Of a DNA stretch of 48,588 nt, positions 1-8,762 are shown piece after piece. A program made the translations under genes and the position numbers. Every line of letters begins with the position of its first letter. The stretch's first letter is position 1. The stretch comes from Candidatus Zhuqueibacterota bacterium (lineage in GTDB: Bacteria; Zhuqueibacterota; Zhuqueibacteria; Zhuqueibacterales; Zhuqueibacteraceae), in NCBI GenBank assembly GCA_022616415.1, contig JAKEEU010000090.1, forward strand, positions 1 to 48,588. The letters are read 5' to 3'. Under the pieces are notes generated by a model. It worked only from the letters and a program-made list of their open reading frames with translations, ran no database searches and was not told where the DNA came from.

Positions 1-2321
1 ATGATGCTCCCCGCGGGAATGCTGGTCAAATCCCAGGACACCAGCGCTGAGATGTCCGGGGAACCATCGAGTTCCACCGCAGACGCGGTTCCGTAGTTCG
101 TGGTCGGGCTCCCGCTCACCAGTTTGGTGTCACGCGTGCCGGTGTAGCCCCCAACTCCGTCCTGAAAGGACACGGTCACCGGCTGTTGCAGGCCATCATC
201 GTTGGTAATCGTGCCGGTGCCTTGATCGTTGCCGATGGTGGCATTTACCGCATTGCTCAGATTCACAAAAAACGTCTCATTGGGCTCATTGAGCTCGTCT
301 CCATTGACCACCACCGTGACCGGTTGGCTCGTCTGGCCAGGCTGAAAGGTCACCTGTCCGGAGGCTGCGACGTAGTCGCTGCCCGCGGTGGCCGATCCAT
401 CAGCAGTGGCGTAATCCACGGTCACCGTCTGGCTGCTTGCGGCGGACAATGTCACGGCAAATACAGCGTTGACCGTGCCGCTGTTGCCTTCTGTCACCGT
501 AATGTCATTGATCGAAAGACTGGGTGTCGATGATCCCAGACTAATTTCATACATCTTGCCGTCGTTTTCATTGGGATCACTGTCATTGTCAACGCCGCGA
601 GCAACAATGTAAAGACTTTTCTCGGAGGGATTGACACTGGTCGGAGCATGGGCCAAACCTGCCGGGCTCCTTGCGTTCAAGAAACCAATATCAATCACAC
701 CAACAGCGGTTCCGGTCCTGGTGGTCTCAACAACGATTTCATCGGAACGACTGACTATATATAGATTTCCATTGTCGGTGTTGAATTCGACGCCTTCGGG
801 ATCACTCAGGCCAAGGCTCGCGGTGTCGAAGTGCTGTACCATCACGTCATCACCGCTTGGCGGCACGCCATCAAAACGGCCATTCGCACCCGGGCTAATC
901 TCGTACACTTCAGCATTCACACCGTCTGCTATAAACAAATGTCCTTGAAAGGTGTCGTAAGTGATCCCCTCCGGGTCATAACTTCCAAAATCGCCTGTTT
1001 TGAATGAGGTGACGATGTCATCGCTGGTGTTGTAAAGCCCATCAGACCCTGGATTGAGCTCATAAACGCGTCTAGTACCAGTGTCATCCGAAAAGTACAG
1101 TTGCCTATTGTTGGGATTGTAGGCCACGTCCGTCGGCTCGTCCGAGAAAGCGGGGTATGTAGTATATTCTCGAATTTGGCTGCTTGCCAAAGTAACTTCC
1201 CAGTAGTTGACACCGGCATAGATCGACATTTCCTCGACTTCGCTGTCGCTAATAATCAGGCGGTTCGATGACGGAATATAAGCTATGCCGCACGGATCAG
1301 GACTCGGAGGAGACCACTGCGAAGTGAGAACGGTCCTTACCAGGGAGGCCTCTGCTGTGATGGCTGAGAGATCTTGTACCGCAGGCTGAGTAAGAGACAA
1401 CTCAGTGATATCGCCAAGGCCCTGTTTGGAGCTCAGACCGCTATCGGCGATATAAAGACTCATGACAGCAGGGTCGTCGGTCTGGTCGCCGCTGGGTGCA
1501 AATGCCATGTTTTGAACGTCCCCAAGCCCGAACGCGGAGAGGTCACGTGTCGTCAGAACTTCGCCCTTCTGAGTTACCTCAAATAATTCCTGCTCGGCCT
1601 GGCTCATGATATAGAAATGGCCATCGCTTGGGTTAAAGGCGATTCCTCGTAACTGATACTGTCGCAACGAGCTTAGAACAATGTTGGAAACCACAGGGCT
1701 GGCAAACCTGTCCTGAGGATTCGGGACAATGCGAACAATCCCGGGTACAGCCGGTTGCGCAGGAACAACCAGGAAAAAAAGATCTCCGGTCTCAGGGTCA
1801 AGGGTCATGCCTTGGGCGTGTTTGACAACAAAGGGCTGCGCATTGAAACGAGTAATGGCGCCTGGTGAAGGTTGCGGCCGGCCATTTGCGCCAGCCTTTA
1901 TCTCAATCAACTCTTCTGTGCCGGCATCAAAAAATAGCAGGCTGTTAAACTTGCCGTCAAATGCCATGTTGACAGGGTTAGAAACAGCAGTCGCCACGGT
2001 TGCAGATCCGGCCAGGTCCCCAACCAATATGACAATGCTGAGATCAACAGTACCTGGAGATGGCGCCACGAGAAGCGCGCCGGCCGCAGGTGAGAAGGCC
2101 AAGCCTGCCGGGTTTGGAATGCCCAATTCCGGAGTCTCAAACTTTCGAACCAGTCGCTGGTAAGGCTCTTGAGCTAAAGCGTTTGAACCAGCCGCCAGGG
2201 CAAAGAGTAACGCGAGTACTACCCATTTCTTGAACCGGCTCAATCGCTTATGATCAAGCTGTGTTATGGCCCGCTTGTTCAAGGAAGACGGACAGAGGGC
2301 ACGTAGAATTTGTTTGCTCAA
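1..2321 (-). CDS. Secreted surface protein with propeller-like repeats, Calx-beta and CBM96-like domain (partial)
   Basis: A single minus-strand frame stays open from a TTG at 2321 to the window edge, so the C-terminus is missing. The TTG follows a strong GGAGGA ribosome site. A signal peptide follows (KKW, a hydrophobic run, then ALAQE). About 500 residues of repeats with motifs such as GLAF, GIAYIPSS, DVAYNPNN, LYFSDD and GVEFNTDNGNLYIV resemble NHL/SdiA-regulated-type beta-propeller blades. A Calx-beta domain follows (SLSINDITVTEGNSG, then VDYATADGSA and the FFVNLSNA strand). The last visible stretch (DTKLVSG, NYGTASAVELDG, WDLTSIPAGS) resembles CBM96/disaggregatase-related carbohydrate-binding domains. 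It is probably secreted or surface bound. It is the last visible gene of the exopolysaccharide block. Family assignment is by motif only; the frame and signal peptide are clear. Confidence 0.82.
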   Translation of the reverse strand, partial: MSKQILRALCPSSLNKRAITQLDHKRLSRFKKWVVLALLFALAAGSNALAQEPYQRLVRKFETPELGIPNPAGLAFSPAAGALLVAPSPGTVDLSIVILVGDLAGSATVATAVSNPVNMAFDGKFNSLLFFDAGTEELIEIKAGANGRPQPSPGAITRFNAQPFVVKHAQGMTLDPETGDLFFLVVPAQPAVPGIVRIVPNPQDRFASPVVSNIVLSSLRQYQLRGIAFNPSDGHFYIMSQAEQELFEVTQKGEVLTTRDLSAFGLGDVQNMAFAPSGDQTDDPAVMSLYIADSGLSSKQGLGDITELSLTQPAVQDLSAITAEASLVRTVLTSQWSPPSPDPCGIAYIPSSNRLIISDSEVEEMSIYAGVNYWEVTLASSQIREYTTYPAFSDEPTDVAYNPNNRQLYFSDDTGTRRVYELNPGSDGLYNTSDDIVTSFKTGDFGSYDPEGITYDTFQGHLFIADGVNAEVYEISPGANGRFDGVPPSGDDVMVQHFDTASLGLSDPEGVEFNTDNGNLYIVSRSDEIVVETTRTGTAVGVIDIGFLNARSPAGLAHAPTSVNPSEKSLYIVARGVDNDSDPNENDGKMYEISLGSSTPSLSINDITVTEGNSGTVNAVFAVTLSAASSQTVTVDYATADGSATAGSDYVAASGQVTFQPGQTSQPVTVVVNGDELNEPNETFFVNLSNAVNATIGNDQGTGTITNDDGLQQPVTVSFQDGVGGYTGTRDTKLVSGSPTTNYGTASAVELDGSPDISALVSWDLTSIPAGSI

Positions 2322-2453
2322 CTTTAATCCTCCGATTTTTAAAAGATTGTTTTGGGGCGCTGACGAACAGGCCGCCTTTCTTCTTTGAAATCATCCTGTC
2401 CTCGTTGAATGTTACTGAGGTCGATAACGCGCCAGGAACTTTTGTCCATGCAA

Positions 2454-2951
2454 TCACTCTCTGGAGATCAAAAAGAAAATATAAACGACCTGAGCCACAT
2501 AGGCTATCCCTCTGGCGACTTCGGTCACCGCTCTCATCGTCACCAATTTCCGGTCGGCAATAATAACGGTGTCATCCGGCTTGAGCAGTGGCGTTTGTTC
2601 TTGGTCGCCGCTCGCATAAAACTTTTCCAGGTTTACTTTAATGACGTCAGGGTTCTTCTGATCCCCATTTCTCCGTATTATCTTGACATCATTGATTCTT
2701 GCATTTTCTTGAAACCCTCCGGCGTAAGCAATCAGCGAAACCAGATCAGTCTCACTGGGAACCGTATACTCTCCGGGCCTGCCAACGGGTCCCAAGACAT
2801 TCACCGAAATCAAGAGCTCACGTTCTTTTCCGATAAAATACCTCGAGCCCCCGATTTGCTTTTCATCGACTCGCTCTGCGACCTCTTGAGAGAATCCGAC
2901 GGTATTTGACAGACAGAGCGTGATTGAGAGAAAAAATAAACGTGCTCGCAT
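2454..2951 (-). CDS. SLBB-domain polysaccharide export protein (Wza-like, short)
   Basis: The protein has 165 residues with an N-terminal signal peptide (RARLFFLSITLCLSNTVGFSQ). An SLBB fold follows, with the pattern VNVLGPVGRPGEY, DLVSLIAYAGGF, NDVKIIRR and LKPDDTVIIAD. SLBB domains form the periplasmic rings of outer-membrane polysaccharide exporters of the Wza/OPX family. This copy has one SLBB domain and no full Poly_export domain, so it is much shorter than Wza. It may be an accessory periplasmic subunit working with the kinase encoded just upstream (38 bp gap). The C-terminus is a hydrophobic segment (AYVAQVVYIFFLISRE), which may be a membrane anchor. It lies in a co-oriented block with the XRE regulator, the kinase and the secreted propeller protein. 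Confidence 0.85.
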   Translation of the reverse strand: MRARLFFLSITLCLSNTVGFSQEVAERVDEKQIGGSRYFIGKERELLISVNVLGPVGRPGEYTVPSETDLVSLIAYAGGFQENARINDVKIIRRNGDQKNPDVIKVNLEKFYASGDQEQTPLLKPDDTVIIADRKLVTMRAVTEVARGIAYVAQVVYIFFLISRE

Positions 2952-2988
2952 GTTGCATAGACCTCTTTTCTTGAATTAAAATTTTGTC

Positions 2989-5310
2989 TTACATTCCCAG
3001 GAGTCTCTTCACAACGTTCAGGCCCTCATAAGATCTGTGGTAATATTTGTAGCCGCCGTAGGTCGTTACCGGATCGACCTTGTTCAACACCACGCCGATG
3101 AATTTGTTGCGTGCATTCTCCAAAGCCTTCAGCGTACGCTGTAACACTTGCTTTTCCGTCCTGGCGGCTTCAACGCACAACAGAACACGATCCACGTGAT
3201 TTACGATGAAGGAGGAGTCCGGTATTCCGATGACTGGTGGTGAGTCAATCACAATCAGATCGGCAGTGAGTCTCAATAGAGCGATGATTTCCTCTATCAT
3301 CGGTGAGCTCCAAAGCATGTGCGGTTTGGCCAACTTATCCCCGGCGGTAAGAATCCGCAACGACTCCAGCGCCGAAGCTGGCTGTAACGCCTTGAGAACG
3401 GAAACGTGCATGGCCTGGCGCTGGCTATGAAATTTCCATCGTCCCGCCGGGTCTCTGGAAAATTGCGCTTCAAGCTCGCTCAACGGCAAAGGGGCTTTTT
3501 GATCTGAAAATTCAGCAAAGGCTCTGGTTGACTCCCTCACCAAATTAGTCAGACCGGGTGAGTAGGGGACTTCAAACGTCTCATGTAAAGTCGGCCGGCG
3601 CACATCACCATCTATCAGAATGGTCCTTTTCCCGTGTTGTGCGGCGATAATGCACAAGTTGGCGGCGACGGTGGATTTTCCTTCCGCCGCGCACGAGCTG
3701 ATGACCGTCAGCACGCAGGCGCTGTGGGGTGGCGCTGCTGCGACGACAGAGCCCCACAGTTGCGAAAAGGCGTCACAAAGCATCGGGTCAGCAGTTTCGC
3801 GGGTCACCAGCCAACGCCGCCGGAAATGTTCGTTCATCGAGAATAAGAGGCCATGTTTGACTTGTGGCACGGAGACCAATACGGGCAGCTTGAGAATCTG
3901 TTCGATCTCCTCCGGCGTTTTGGGAGTATCTCTCATGAGTTCCCTGCCGGAAATCAAGAGCAGTCCGATCGTCGCGCCGGCAAAAAGACCAATGATAACG
4001 TTGATCGTTTTTCGCGGTCGCACGGCGTCCCGGGGTGTTTTGGCCGGTTCGATGATCCGTATATTGAGAATCTCCGCCGCTTCGCGAATCCTCGCCTGCT
4101 CGCGCTCCTCCAAAAGCCGAACATAAATCTTGCTGTTGACTTCCCGGGCTCGCATAAAGCGGACCAGCTCGAGCTCCTGTTTTGGAAGCTTTTTTAAACG
4201 TTGGTTATAACGGTTCACGGTTCCCCGCAAATTGGTGCTCTGCGCCCGCAGGGCTTGCACTTCGACTTCCAGCAGAATCGCCTCCTCCAGATTTTTCTTC
4301 AATTGCGACATGGGATCCAGGACGCCCTTCAATTTTTCTCCATCGAGAATCTCCTGCGTGGTGCGAACAAGTTTTTCTCTGGTTTGTTCAATTTCCGCAC
4401 GCAGCTCGGCCATCTTGGGATGATTGTCAGGATGGCCCTGCACCTGCAAGCTGGAGTATTGAACGTTAAGCTCAACCAGGTGCTCCTTCAACTTGGCGGT
4501 CAGCGGATCCGTGATTTGCACGACAGCGCTGGCAAGATCGCGCTTCTGCGCACCGAGCTTTTTGTCAATAACCGCCAATTTTTGTTGCGCGGCGTCTTGA
4601 TCGGCTTTTACACGATTGTGGAGATTCTCCGCTTGCGTTACCCGCTGAAGAATTTCTTTGGTTTCATCATCGATGGAAGTGATTTTTTCGCCGGCCTTAT
4701 AATCGCTCAGCTCTTCTTCGGCATTTTGAAGCCTTTCACTCACCACGCGGATTTGCTCCTCAATGAATAGTTTGATACTGGCATATTCCCGGCGACGGGC
4801 ATCAAGATGGATCGCCTGCAAAACCTTGGCCGCCATATTCGCGATCGTCGCTGCCAATTCAGCGCTTTCAGACTCATAGGTGATGGCAATGAAATCGGTC
4901 TCGTTGATCTGTCGAATGGAGAGATTCTTGATAATTTCGGCGATCATGTAACTTTCAGCCTCCGGCCGGGAGGGCGGAGGATGGAAACGCTTAAAAAGAT
5001 CGCGCTGCGATTCCGACAATTCCTCGTAGACTTGCTGCGTAAAAGTCGTGGTTCGCATCTCCTGGATCTGGTTGGCGATAAAACTTGTCCGAGAAAGCGA
5101 CTTGCTCGGATCAAAGTCCACTATCGTGCCCTTGCTGTAATTCTCGAAACCGACGATGGCTGTCGCTTTGTAGAGCGGCGCTGAAAAATGGTTGTAGAAG
5201 AGAACCGGAATCAATATGACGATGACGCTCATGAATAACGTCATTTTGCGCCGCCGGATAACTTCAACAAGCATCGAAGTTGATACGGTTTGATCTGTTC
5301 GATAATTCAT
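2989..5310 (-). CDS. Polysaccharide co-polymerase with C-terminal BY-kinase (Wzc-like)
   Basis: This 773-residue inner-membrane protein is of the Wzz/Wzc class, which controls chain length and export of capsule or exopolysaccharide through tyrosine autophosphorylation. TM1 is at about residues 24-42. A long periplasmic coiled coil covers about 170-370. A GNVR-type segment (PKQELELVRFMRAREV) and TM2 (about 436-455) follow. The cytoplasmic kinase has Walker A (AAEGKST, about 541-547), Walker A' (ILIDGDVRRP, about 564-573) and Walker B (LIVIDSPPV). A short Tyr-rich tail (YGGYKYYHRSY) is the likely phosphorylation cluster. The chosen ATG lies 47 nt inside the preceding XRE gene. A later start (MLVEV, at 5274) would reduce the overlap to 11 nt. 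Ordinary in domain content for the family. Confidence 0.93.
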   Translation of the reverse strand: MNYRTDQTVSTSMLVEVIRRRKMTLFMSVIVILIPVLFYNHFSAPLYKATAIVGFENYSKGTIVDFDPSKSLSRTSFIANQIQEMRTTTFTQQVYEELSESQRDLFKRFHPPPSRPEAESYMIAEIIKNLSIRQINETDFIAITYESESAELAATIANMAAKVLQAIHLDARRREYASIKLFIEEQIRVVSERLQNAEEELSDYKAGEKITSIDDETKEILQRVTQAENLHNRVKADQDAAQQKLAVIDKKLGAQKRDLASAVVQITDPLTAKLKEHLVELNVQYSSLQVQGHPDNHPKMAELRAEIEQTREKLVRTTQEILDGEKLKGVLDPMSQLKKNLEEAILLEVEVQALRAQSTNLRGTVNRYNQRLKKLPKQELELVRFMRAREVNSKIYVRLLEEREQARIREAAEILNIRIIEPAKTPRDAVRPRKTINVIIGLFAGATIGLLLISGRELMRDTPKTPEEIEQILKLPVLVSVPQVKHGLLFSMNEHFRRRWLVTRETADPMLCDAFSQLWGSVVAAAPPHSACVLTVISSCAAEGKSTVAANLCIIAAQHGKRTILIDGDVRRPTLHETFEVPYSPGLTNLVRESTRAFAEFSDQKAPLPLSELEAQFSRDPAGRWKFHSQRQAMHVSVLKALQPASALESLRILTAGDKLAKPHMLWSSPMIEEIIALLRLTADLIVIDSPPVIGIPDSSFIVNHVDRVLLCVEAARTEKQVLQRTLKALENARNKFIGVVLNKVDPVTTYGGYKYYHRSYEGLNVVKRLLGM

Positions 5311-5524
5311 TTTTGAGAGCTCTTTCTACTCTTACAGTTTCAGGGAAAATCTCTTCAATATTAACCTTGAAAATCTGCGCTGCCAAGGCTTTGAATTCTT
5401 TCGGCGGATCAACCCTGCCGTTCTCGACCAGAGAAAGATACGGAGCGCTGCAGCGCAACTTGATGGCCAGCTCGTACTGTTTCATTCCGGCATCCCACCG
5501 CCTCACCTTAAGCAAATTCTTCAT
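5264..5524 (-). CDS. XRE-family helix-turn-helix regulator
   Basis: A small protein of 86 residues with a Cro/CI-type HTH: RRWDAGMKQYELAIKLRCS, then APYLSLVENGRVDPP. This is the standard helix 2-helix 3 pattern of XRE regulators. The C-terminal part (LAAQIFKVNIEEIFPETV) continues the fold. It is the first gene of the minus-strand exopolysaccharide block. Its 3' end overlaps the start of the Wzc-like kinase in another frame, which suggests translational coupling. The sigma-54-type promoter about 140 bp upstream probably drives it with the kinase, SLBB and propeller genes. A plausible role is autoregulation of that block. No sensor domain is visible. Confidence 0.86.
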   Translation of the reverse strand: MKNLLKVRRWDAGMKQYELAIKLRCSAPYLSLVENGRVDPPKEFKALAAQIFKVNIEEIFPETVRVERALKNELSNRSNRINFDAC

Positions 5525-5886
5525 CCACCGCTCTTTCTTATGTTAATTGATCGGTGTGAACGGTCCTCTTTGCTGTCTGGCCCTTTGCTGCGTGCCATTG
5601 ACCTTGCTGTTTGATATTCTATTTCGCAATTGGCAAAGAATAATTTCTTTACGCCTTTCTTCTTTTGCAATGAGCATACCAGAAAAATTATTCGCTCCCA
5701 AAGCGCCACGTCGCCCGCGAGTTGGAGATCATCAATTGCGCCAAGTTATTTTGAGGCATGAGATTATGAATCATGCGGGAGGATGGCAAACGCTGAAAGG
5801 GCGGCTTACGCCGGCAACGCTGCCTGAGAATTTTATATTTTTTTCAGTATAATCATCATGTAAAAAGATAACCGCGATCAAATGGA
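5525..5886. other. Intergenic regulatory region upstream of the exopolysaccharide block
   Basis: About 360 bp without a convincing gene. It holds a sigma-54-like promoter (5666-5681, minus strand) and an inverted repeat, GCATGA-N9-TCATGC (5756-5776), 75 bp upstream of that promoter. The distance fits an enhancer site for an NtrC-type activator. Short open frames on both strands have no ribosome site or recognisable product. Confidence 0.6.
5666..5681 (-). promoter_or_regulatory. Sigma-54-type (-24/-12) promoter of the exopolysaccharide block
   Basis: The minus strand reads TGGTATGCTCATTGCA. GG and GC are separated by exactly 10 nt, and the -12 box TTGCA is perfect against the RpoN consensus TGGCACG-N4-TTGCA. 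The predicted transcript start is near 5655, about 130 nt ahead of the XRE gene. The neighbouring gene encodes an RpoN activator with GAFTGA. This is sequence pattern plus context; no binding evidence. Confidence 0.65.
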
Positions 5887-7284
5887 TCAGTTGCTCTTAA
5901 ACTCCCATTTGCTGATGCCATGCTTTTTCATCTTTTCATAAAAGTTACTGTAACCCATTCTCGCTTCTTTCGAGGCTTGCAAGATGTTGCCATCATGTTT
6001 TTTCAAGAAACCGGCGATATAATCACGATCAAAGCGGTCGAGTAGCGCATCTTTCGCCTCGTGATACGGCATGTCTTTGAAGAATGAGAATGCCTCCTGT
6101 CGCGAGCCGAGTGGCAGACAGCTCGCTGTCGTTTTGCCGCTCAAAACGTGGCTTTTTTCCAATAGCACGCTGCGCTCGATCACGTTTTGCAGCTCGCGAA
6201 CGTTGCCTGGCCAGCGGTGGGCTGATAGGAGTTGCATGGCGTCATACTCGATATCGTTGACCTCCTTGTGGCAGCGTTTGGCATATTCTCGCAGGAAATG
6301 GAAGGCCAAGGGCGGCAGATCTTCCAATCTCTCGCGCAAGGGAGGGATTTGAATCAGCATGACATTGAGGCGGTAAAACAGGTCTTCACGAAATTTCCCG
6401 TCTCTAATGGCCTGGGGTAAATCCTTGTTGGTAGCCGAAATGATTCGAACATCAACCTTGATGCTGGCGTTGCCGCCGACACGCTCGAATTCCTTTTCCT
6501 GCAAAACCCGCAACAATTTGACTTGTGTCGCCAATGGGATATCACCGACTTCATCAAGAAATACCGTGCCGCCATTGGCTTGCTCGAAACGGCCGGCCCT
6601 GGTTTTCAAGGCGCCGGTGAAGGCGCCTTTTTCATGGCCGAACAACTCGCTCTCGAGCAGCGTTTCGGAAAGTGCCGCACAATTGAATCCGACCAGGGGA
6701 CGATCTTTCCGGGTGCTATTCATGTGAATGGCTTTCGCAATCATTTCCTTGCCGGTGCCGGTCTCTCCCTGGATGAGCACCGTCGAATCAGTTTCGGCCA
6801 AATCCGCAACCAATTTGCACACCTGTTTCATGGCCGGCGATTTTTGTATAATGTTGCAGAAATAATCCTGGCGGCCCACCTCATCGCGCAAATGCTCGAC
6901 CTCGCGTCGCCATTCACGCTCTTGCAGCGCCTTCTGCAACACCGCGATGAGCGCATCAGGGTTGACCGGTTTGGTGAGATAATCTGCCGCGCCAAGCTGC
7001 ATGACTTGGACCGCGCACGGAATCGAGCCATGACCGGTAACCATAATGAAAGGCACATCAATGGCCATTTCCTTCATTTTCTTCAACAGCGCGATGCCGT
7101 CGAGCCTTGGCATTACATGATCGGCGATCACGGCATCTATGGAGTTATGGGCCAATTGCGCCAGTCCGGATTCACCATCCGTCGCGCGGCGCACTCGAAA
7201 CCTATTCCTTTCGAGGTATTGGGAAATGACCCGCTGTGACATGGGGTCATCGTCCACAACAAGGATTTGACTGTTCGCGCTCAT
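5887..7284 (-). CDS. NtrC-family sigma-54-dependent response regulator
   Basis: This 465-residue activator opens RpoN promoters in response to phosphorylation. The receiver domain spans about residues 5-120, with acidic D11-D13, phosphoacceptor D55 (VIADHVMP), T83 and K105. The AAA+ domain has Walker A GETGTGKE (about 173-180), the sigma-54-contacting loop GAFTGA (about 220-225) and Walker B GGTVFLDEVGDI. A Fis-type HTH closes the protein (DGNILQASKEARMGYSNFYEKMKKHG). I start it at the ATG at 7284 because the receiver fold begins there. An in-frame GTG/ATG-type extension to 7548 would add 88 residues without family character. No partner histidine kinase is in the window. Likely targets are the -24/-12 promoters at 5666, 7609 and 8766. 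Confidence 0.93.
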   Translation of the reverse strand: MSANSQILVVDDDPMSQRVISQYLERNRFRVRRATDGESGLAQLAHNSIDAVIADHVMPRLDGIALLKKMKEMAIDVPFIMVTGHGSIPCAVQVMQLGAADYLTKPVNPDALIAVLQKALQEREWRREVEHLRDEVGRQDYFCNIIQKSPAMKQVCKLVADLAETDSTVLIQGETGTGKEMIAKAIHMNSTRKDRPLVGFNCAALSETLLESELFGHEKGAFTGALKTRAGRFEQANGGTVFLDEVGDIPLATQVKLLRVLQEKEFERVGGNASIKVDVRIISATNKDLPQAIRDGKFREDLFYRLNVMLIQIPPLRERLEDLPPLAFHFLREYAKRCHKEVNDIEYDAMQLLSAHRWPGNVRELQNVIERSVLLEKSHVLSGKTTASCLPLGSRQEAFSFFKDMPYHEAKDALLDRFDRDYIAGFLKKHDGNILQASKEARMGYSNFYEKMKKHGISKWEFKSN

Positions 7285-7605
7285 GATTTTCAGCTCGGTT
7301 GCAAAGTGAAATGAATTGATTATTTCCCCCAGCAAGTCTGACGAGGTACGAAAGATCAACGTGCTCCATAGCTCACACCAAGGTTTGGTCATCCTGTTCG
7401 TGACGATTTGAATTACGGGTTCGAGACGTTGGGCAGAGCGCGCATAGGATTTTGGAGAGATGGGGGGAAGATTCACCTTCGGCGCTTTTTCGTTTTCTGA
7501 CGGCGCAGTTTTTCCGTAAACCGTCGGTCTTACCTCCACCACTCCCACTTCCCTCCCAAAGCGTCAAGCCCCGCGAACTCATCTGGTTCAAAAACAACAA
7601 AATTT

Positions 7606-7772
7606 ATTCACAGAAAGTATGCCAAGATCAAGTGGCGATTTTTGACCAGCTTGTGAGTATTGAAAAACAAATATTTGTCATTCCCCGATCAATTTGAACA
7701 CTCGTTTCAATAGATCGGTGGCTGCGATATGTGACCGTTTTTGGTCCGAATAGACGTTCAAAAATGAACTTT
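7606..7772 (-). repeat. Promoter/enhancer cassette, copy 1
   Basis: This ~165 bp segment recurs at 8763-8928 in the same orientation at clearly high but imperfect identity. In minus-strand order it contains a palindrome, GTTCAAAAATGAAC (7756-7769); a longer imperfect inverted repeat ending in ATAGATCG (7686-7717); a conserved block reading GTGGCGATTTTTGACCAGC on the plus strand; and a -24/-12 element, TGGCATACTTTCTGTG (7609-7624). The palindrome lies about 130 bp upstream of the promoter, a standard distance for an RpoN enhancer. It would drive the NtrC-type regulator. Confidence 0.75.
7609..7624 (-). promoter_or_regulatory. Sigma-54-type promoter (degenerate -12) of the NtrC-type regulator
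   Basis: The minus strand reads TGGCATACTTTCTGTG. The -24 TGGCA is perfect, while the -12 has TG-T in place of TTGC. It is weaker than the homologous element at 8766-8781. The leader to the start at 7284 would be about 310 nt. Confidence 0.45.
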
Positions 7773-7965
7773 TACGGAAGTGGGAGAACGTTGCTTTCGG
7801 GCGCGGCTATCCCACCCTCAAGGAGTCGAAGATGAATGAATTGAAGAGGCCAGACCAAGACAAGGCCTTTTGGGAGAAAAAGTCAAGCGCTGTTTGGTCG
7901 GTAAGTGTTTTGGCAGGCTAAATGAGATGTCCCCCCAATTCGTGCAACCAAGTCTGACGCGTATT

Positions 7966-8559
7966 CTATCGCAACCACAATTCGTACTCCCCGATTTTCC
8001 GCGACAGTGTTGAGCGCGGAATGCCCAGCTCGCGGGCGATGTCTTCTTGCGGCGCCAAAGGATTCTTGATGAGTGCGCGAAAGATAATCTGCTTTTCGAT
8101 ATGGGCAAGATAATCCGGCAGCGAGAAGCGCCCGCCCGCCTCGCGCTCGAAGTTGATAATCGCTTTGAGCGCCTCCACTTCGCGATCAACGATTTTCCTC
8201 AGCTCGTTGAACCCCGTGGTTTTGGTGATAAACGCTTTTGCGCCTTTCCGCAAAAATTGCTCTTTCTCCTCATCCGAAATCGGATAGCCAGTCATTGCTA
8301 CGATCGGGATGCACCGGGCTTGGAAATACCTTGTGTCCGTCAATAATTTATCAAAAAACTGCATGCCGTTCATATCGGGCAGCCGGTAATCGAGCACAAT
8401 CAGGTGCACTGTATAATTCGTCAGCACGGTTAAGCCTTCTTCTGCGCTGGCGGCCGTGAGGGTTTCGTATCCGGCGCTACGAAAGACCACCGCGAGATTT
8501 TGCTGAAAACTGGGGTTGTCCTCAACCAGCAAAATCGTTCCTTTGGAATGTGAGATCAT
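7966..8559 (-). CDS. Response regulator with Fis-type HTH (REC-HTH, ActR/RegA-like layout)
   Basis: The protein has 197 residues. The receiver domain has E13-D14, phosphoacceptor D57 (LIVLDYRLPDMNG), T90 and K113. A linker leads to a C-terminal Fis-type HTH (APQEDIARELGIPRSTLSRKIGEYELW). There is no AAA+ domain, so it cannot act as an RpoN activator itself. The layout matches ActR/RegA/PrrA-type regulators. The start is well set by GGAGGAG 6 nt upstream of the ATG. It is preceded by a near-perfect -24/-12 element and enhancer palindrome within repeat copy 2, so it is probably under RpoN control by the neighbouring NtrC-type protein. A cognate sensor is not visible. Confidence 0.9.
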   Translation of the reverse strand: MISHSKGTILLVEDNPSFQQNLAVVFRSAGYETLTAASAEEGLTVLTNYTVHLIVLDYRLPDMNGMQFFDKLLTDTRYFQARCIPIVAMTGYPISDEEKEQFLRKGAKAFITKTTGFNELRKIVDREVEALKAIINFEREAGGRFSLPDYLAHIEKQIIFRALIKNPLAPQEDIARELGIPRSTLSRKIGEYELWLR

Positions 8560-8762
8560 GGATGCTCCTCCTAGTGTCCTGTGGCAAAATGAGTAGCGGC
8601 TGCGTTAGAAACATTTTATTACGCAGAGTATGCCATTCTTTAATTCGATCATCCCCAAAAGGCCGAAAAATCAGAATTTTGGTAGATTTCTGAATTAAAG
8701 TTCATCGCGCTCTGGTTAATAGTTTAAGCCAATCGTGCATTAGACAAAGTCTCGTCCTCTTT

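Larger units (their letters stand above)
7285..7965. other. Intergenic region between the two response regulators
   Basis: About 680 bp with no strongly supported gene. It carries repeat copy 1 of the sigma-54 promoter/enhancer cassette (7606-7772). On the plus strand, a 29-codon open frame (7832-7921) follows an AAGGAG ribosome site at 6 nt. I list that only as a weak possibility because nothing in its product is recognisable. Confidence 0.5.

Noticed and set aside
5521..5709. 62-codon minus-strand frame upstream of the XRE gene
   Set aside because: It covers the -24/-12 promoter and has no recognisable product.
7285..7548. N-terminal 88-codon extension of the NtrC-type regulator
   Set aside because: The receiver fold starts at the ATG at 7284. 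The extension has no family character and is probably leader sequence.
7832..7921. 29-codon plus-strand frame with AAGGAG site
   Set aside because: Too short and without recognisable content. Kept only as a remark in the intergenic entry.
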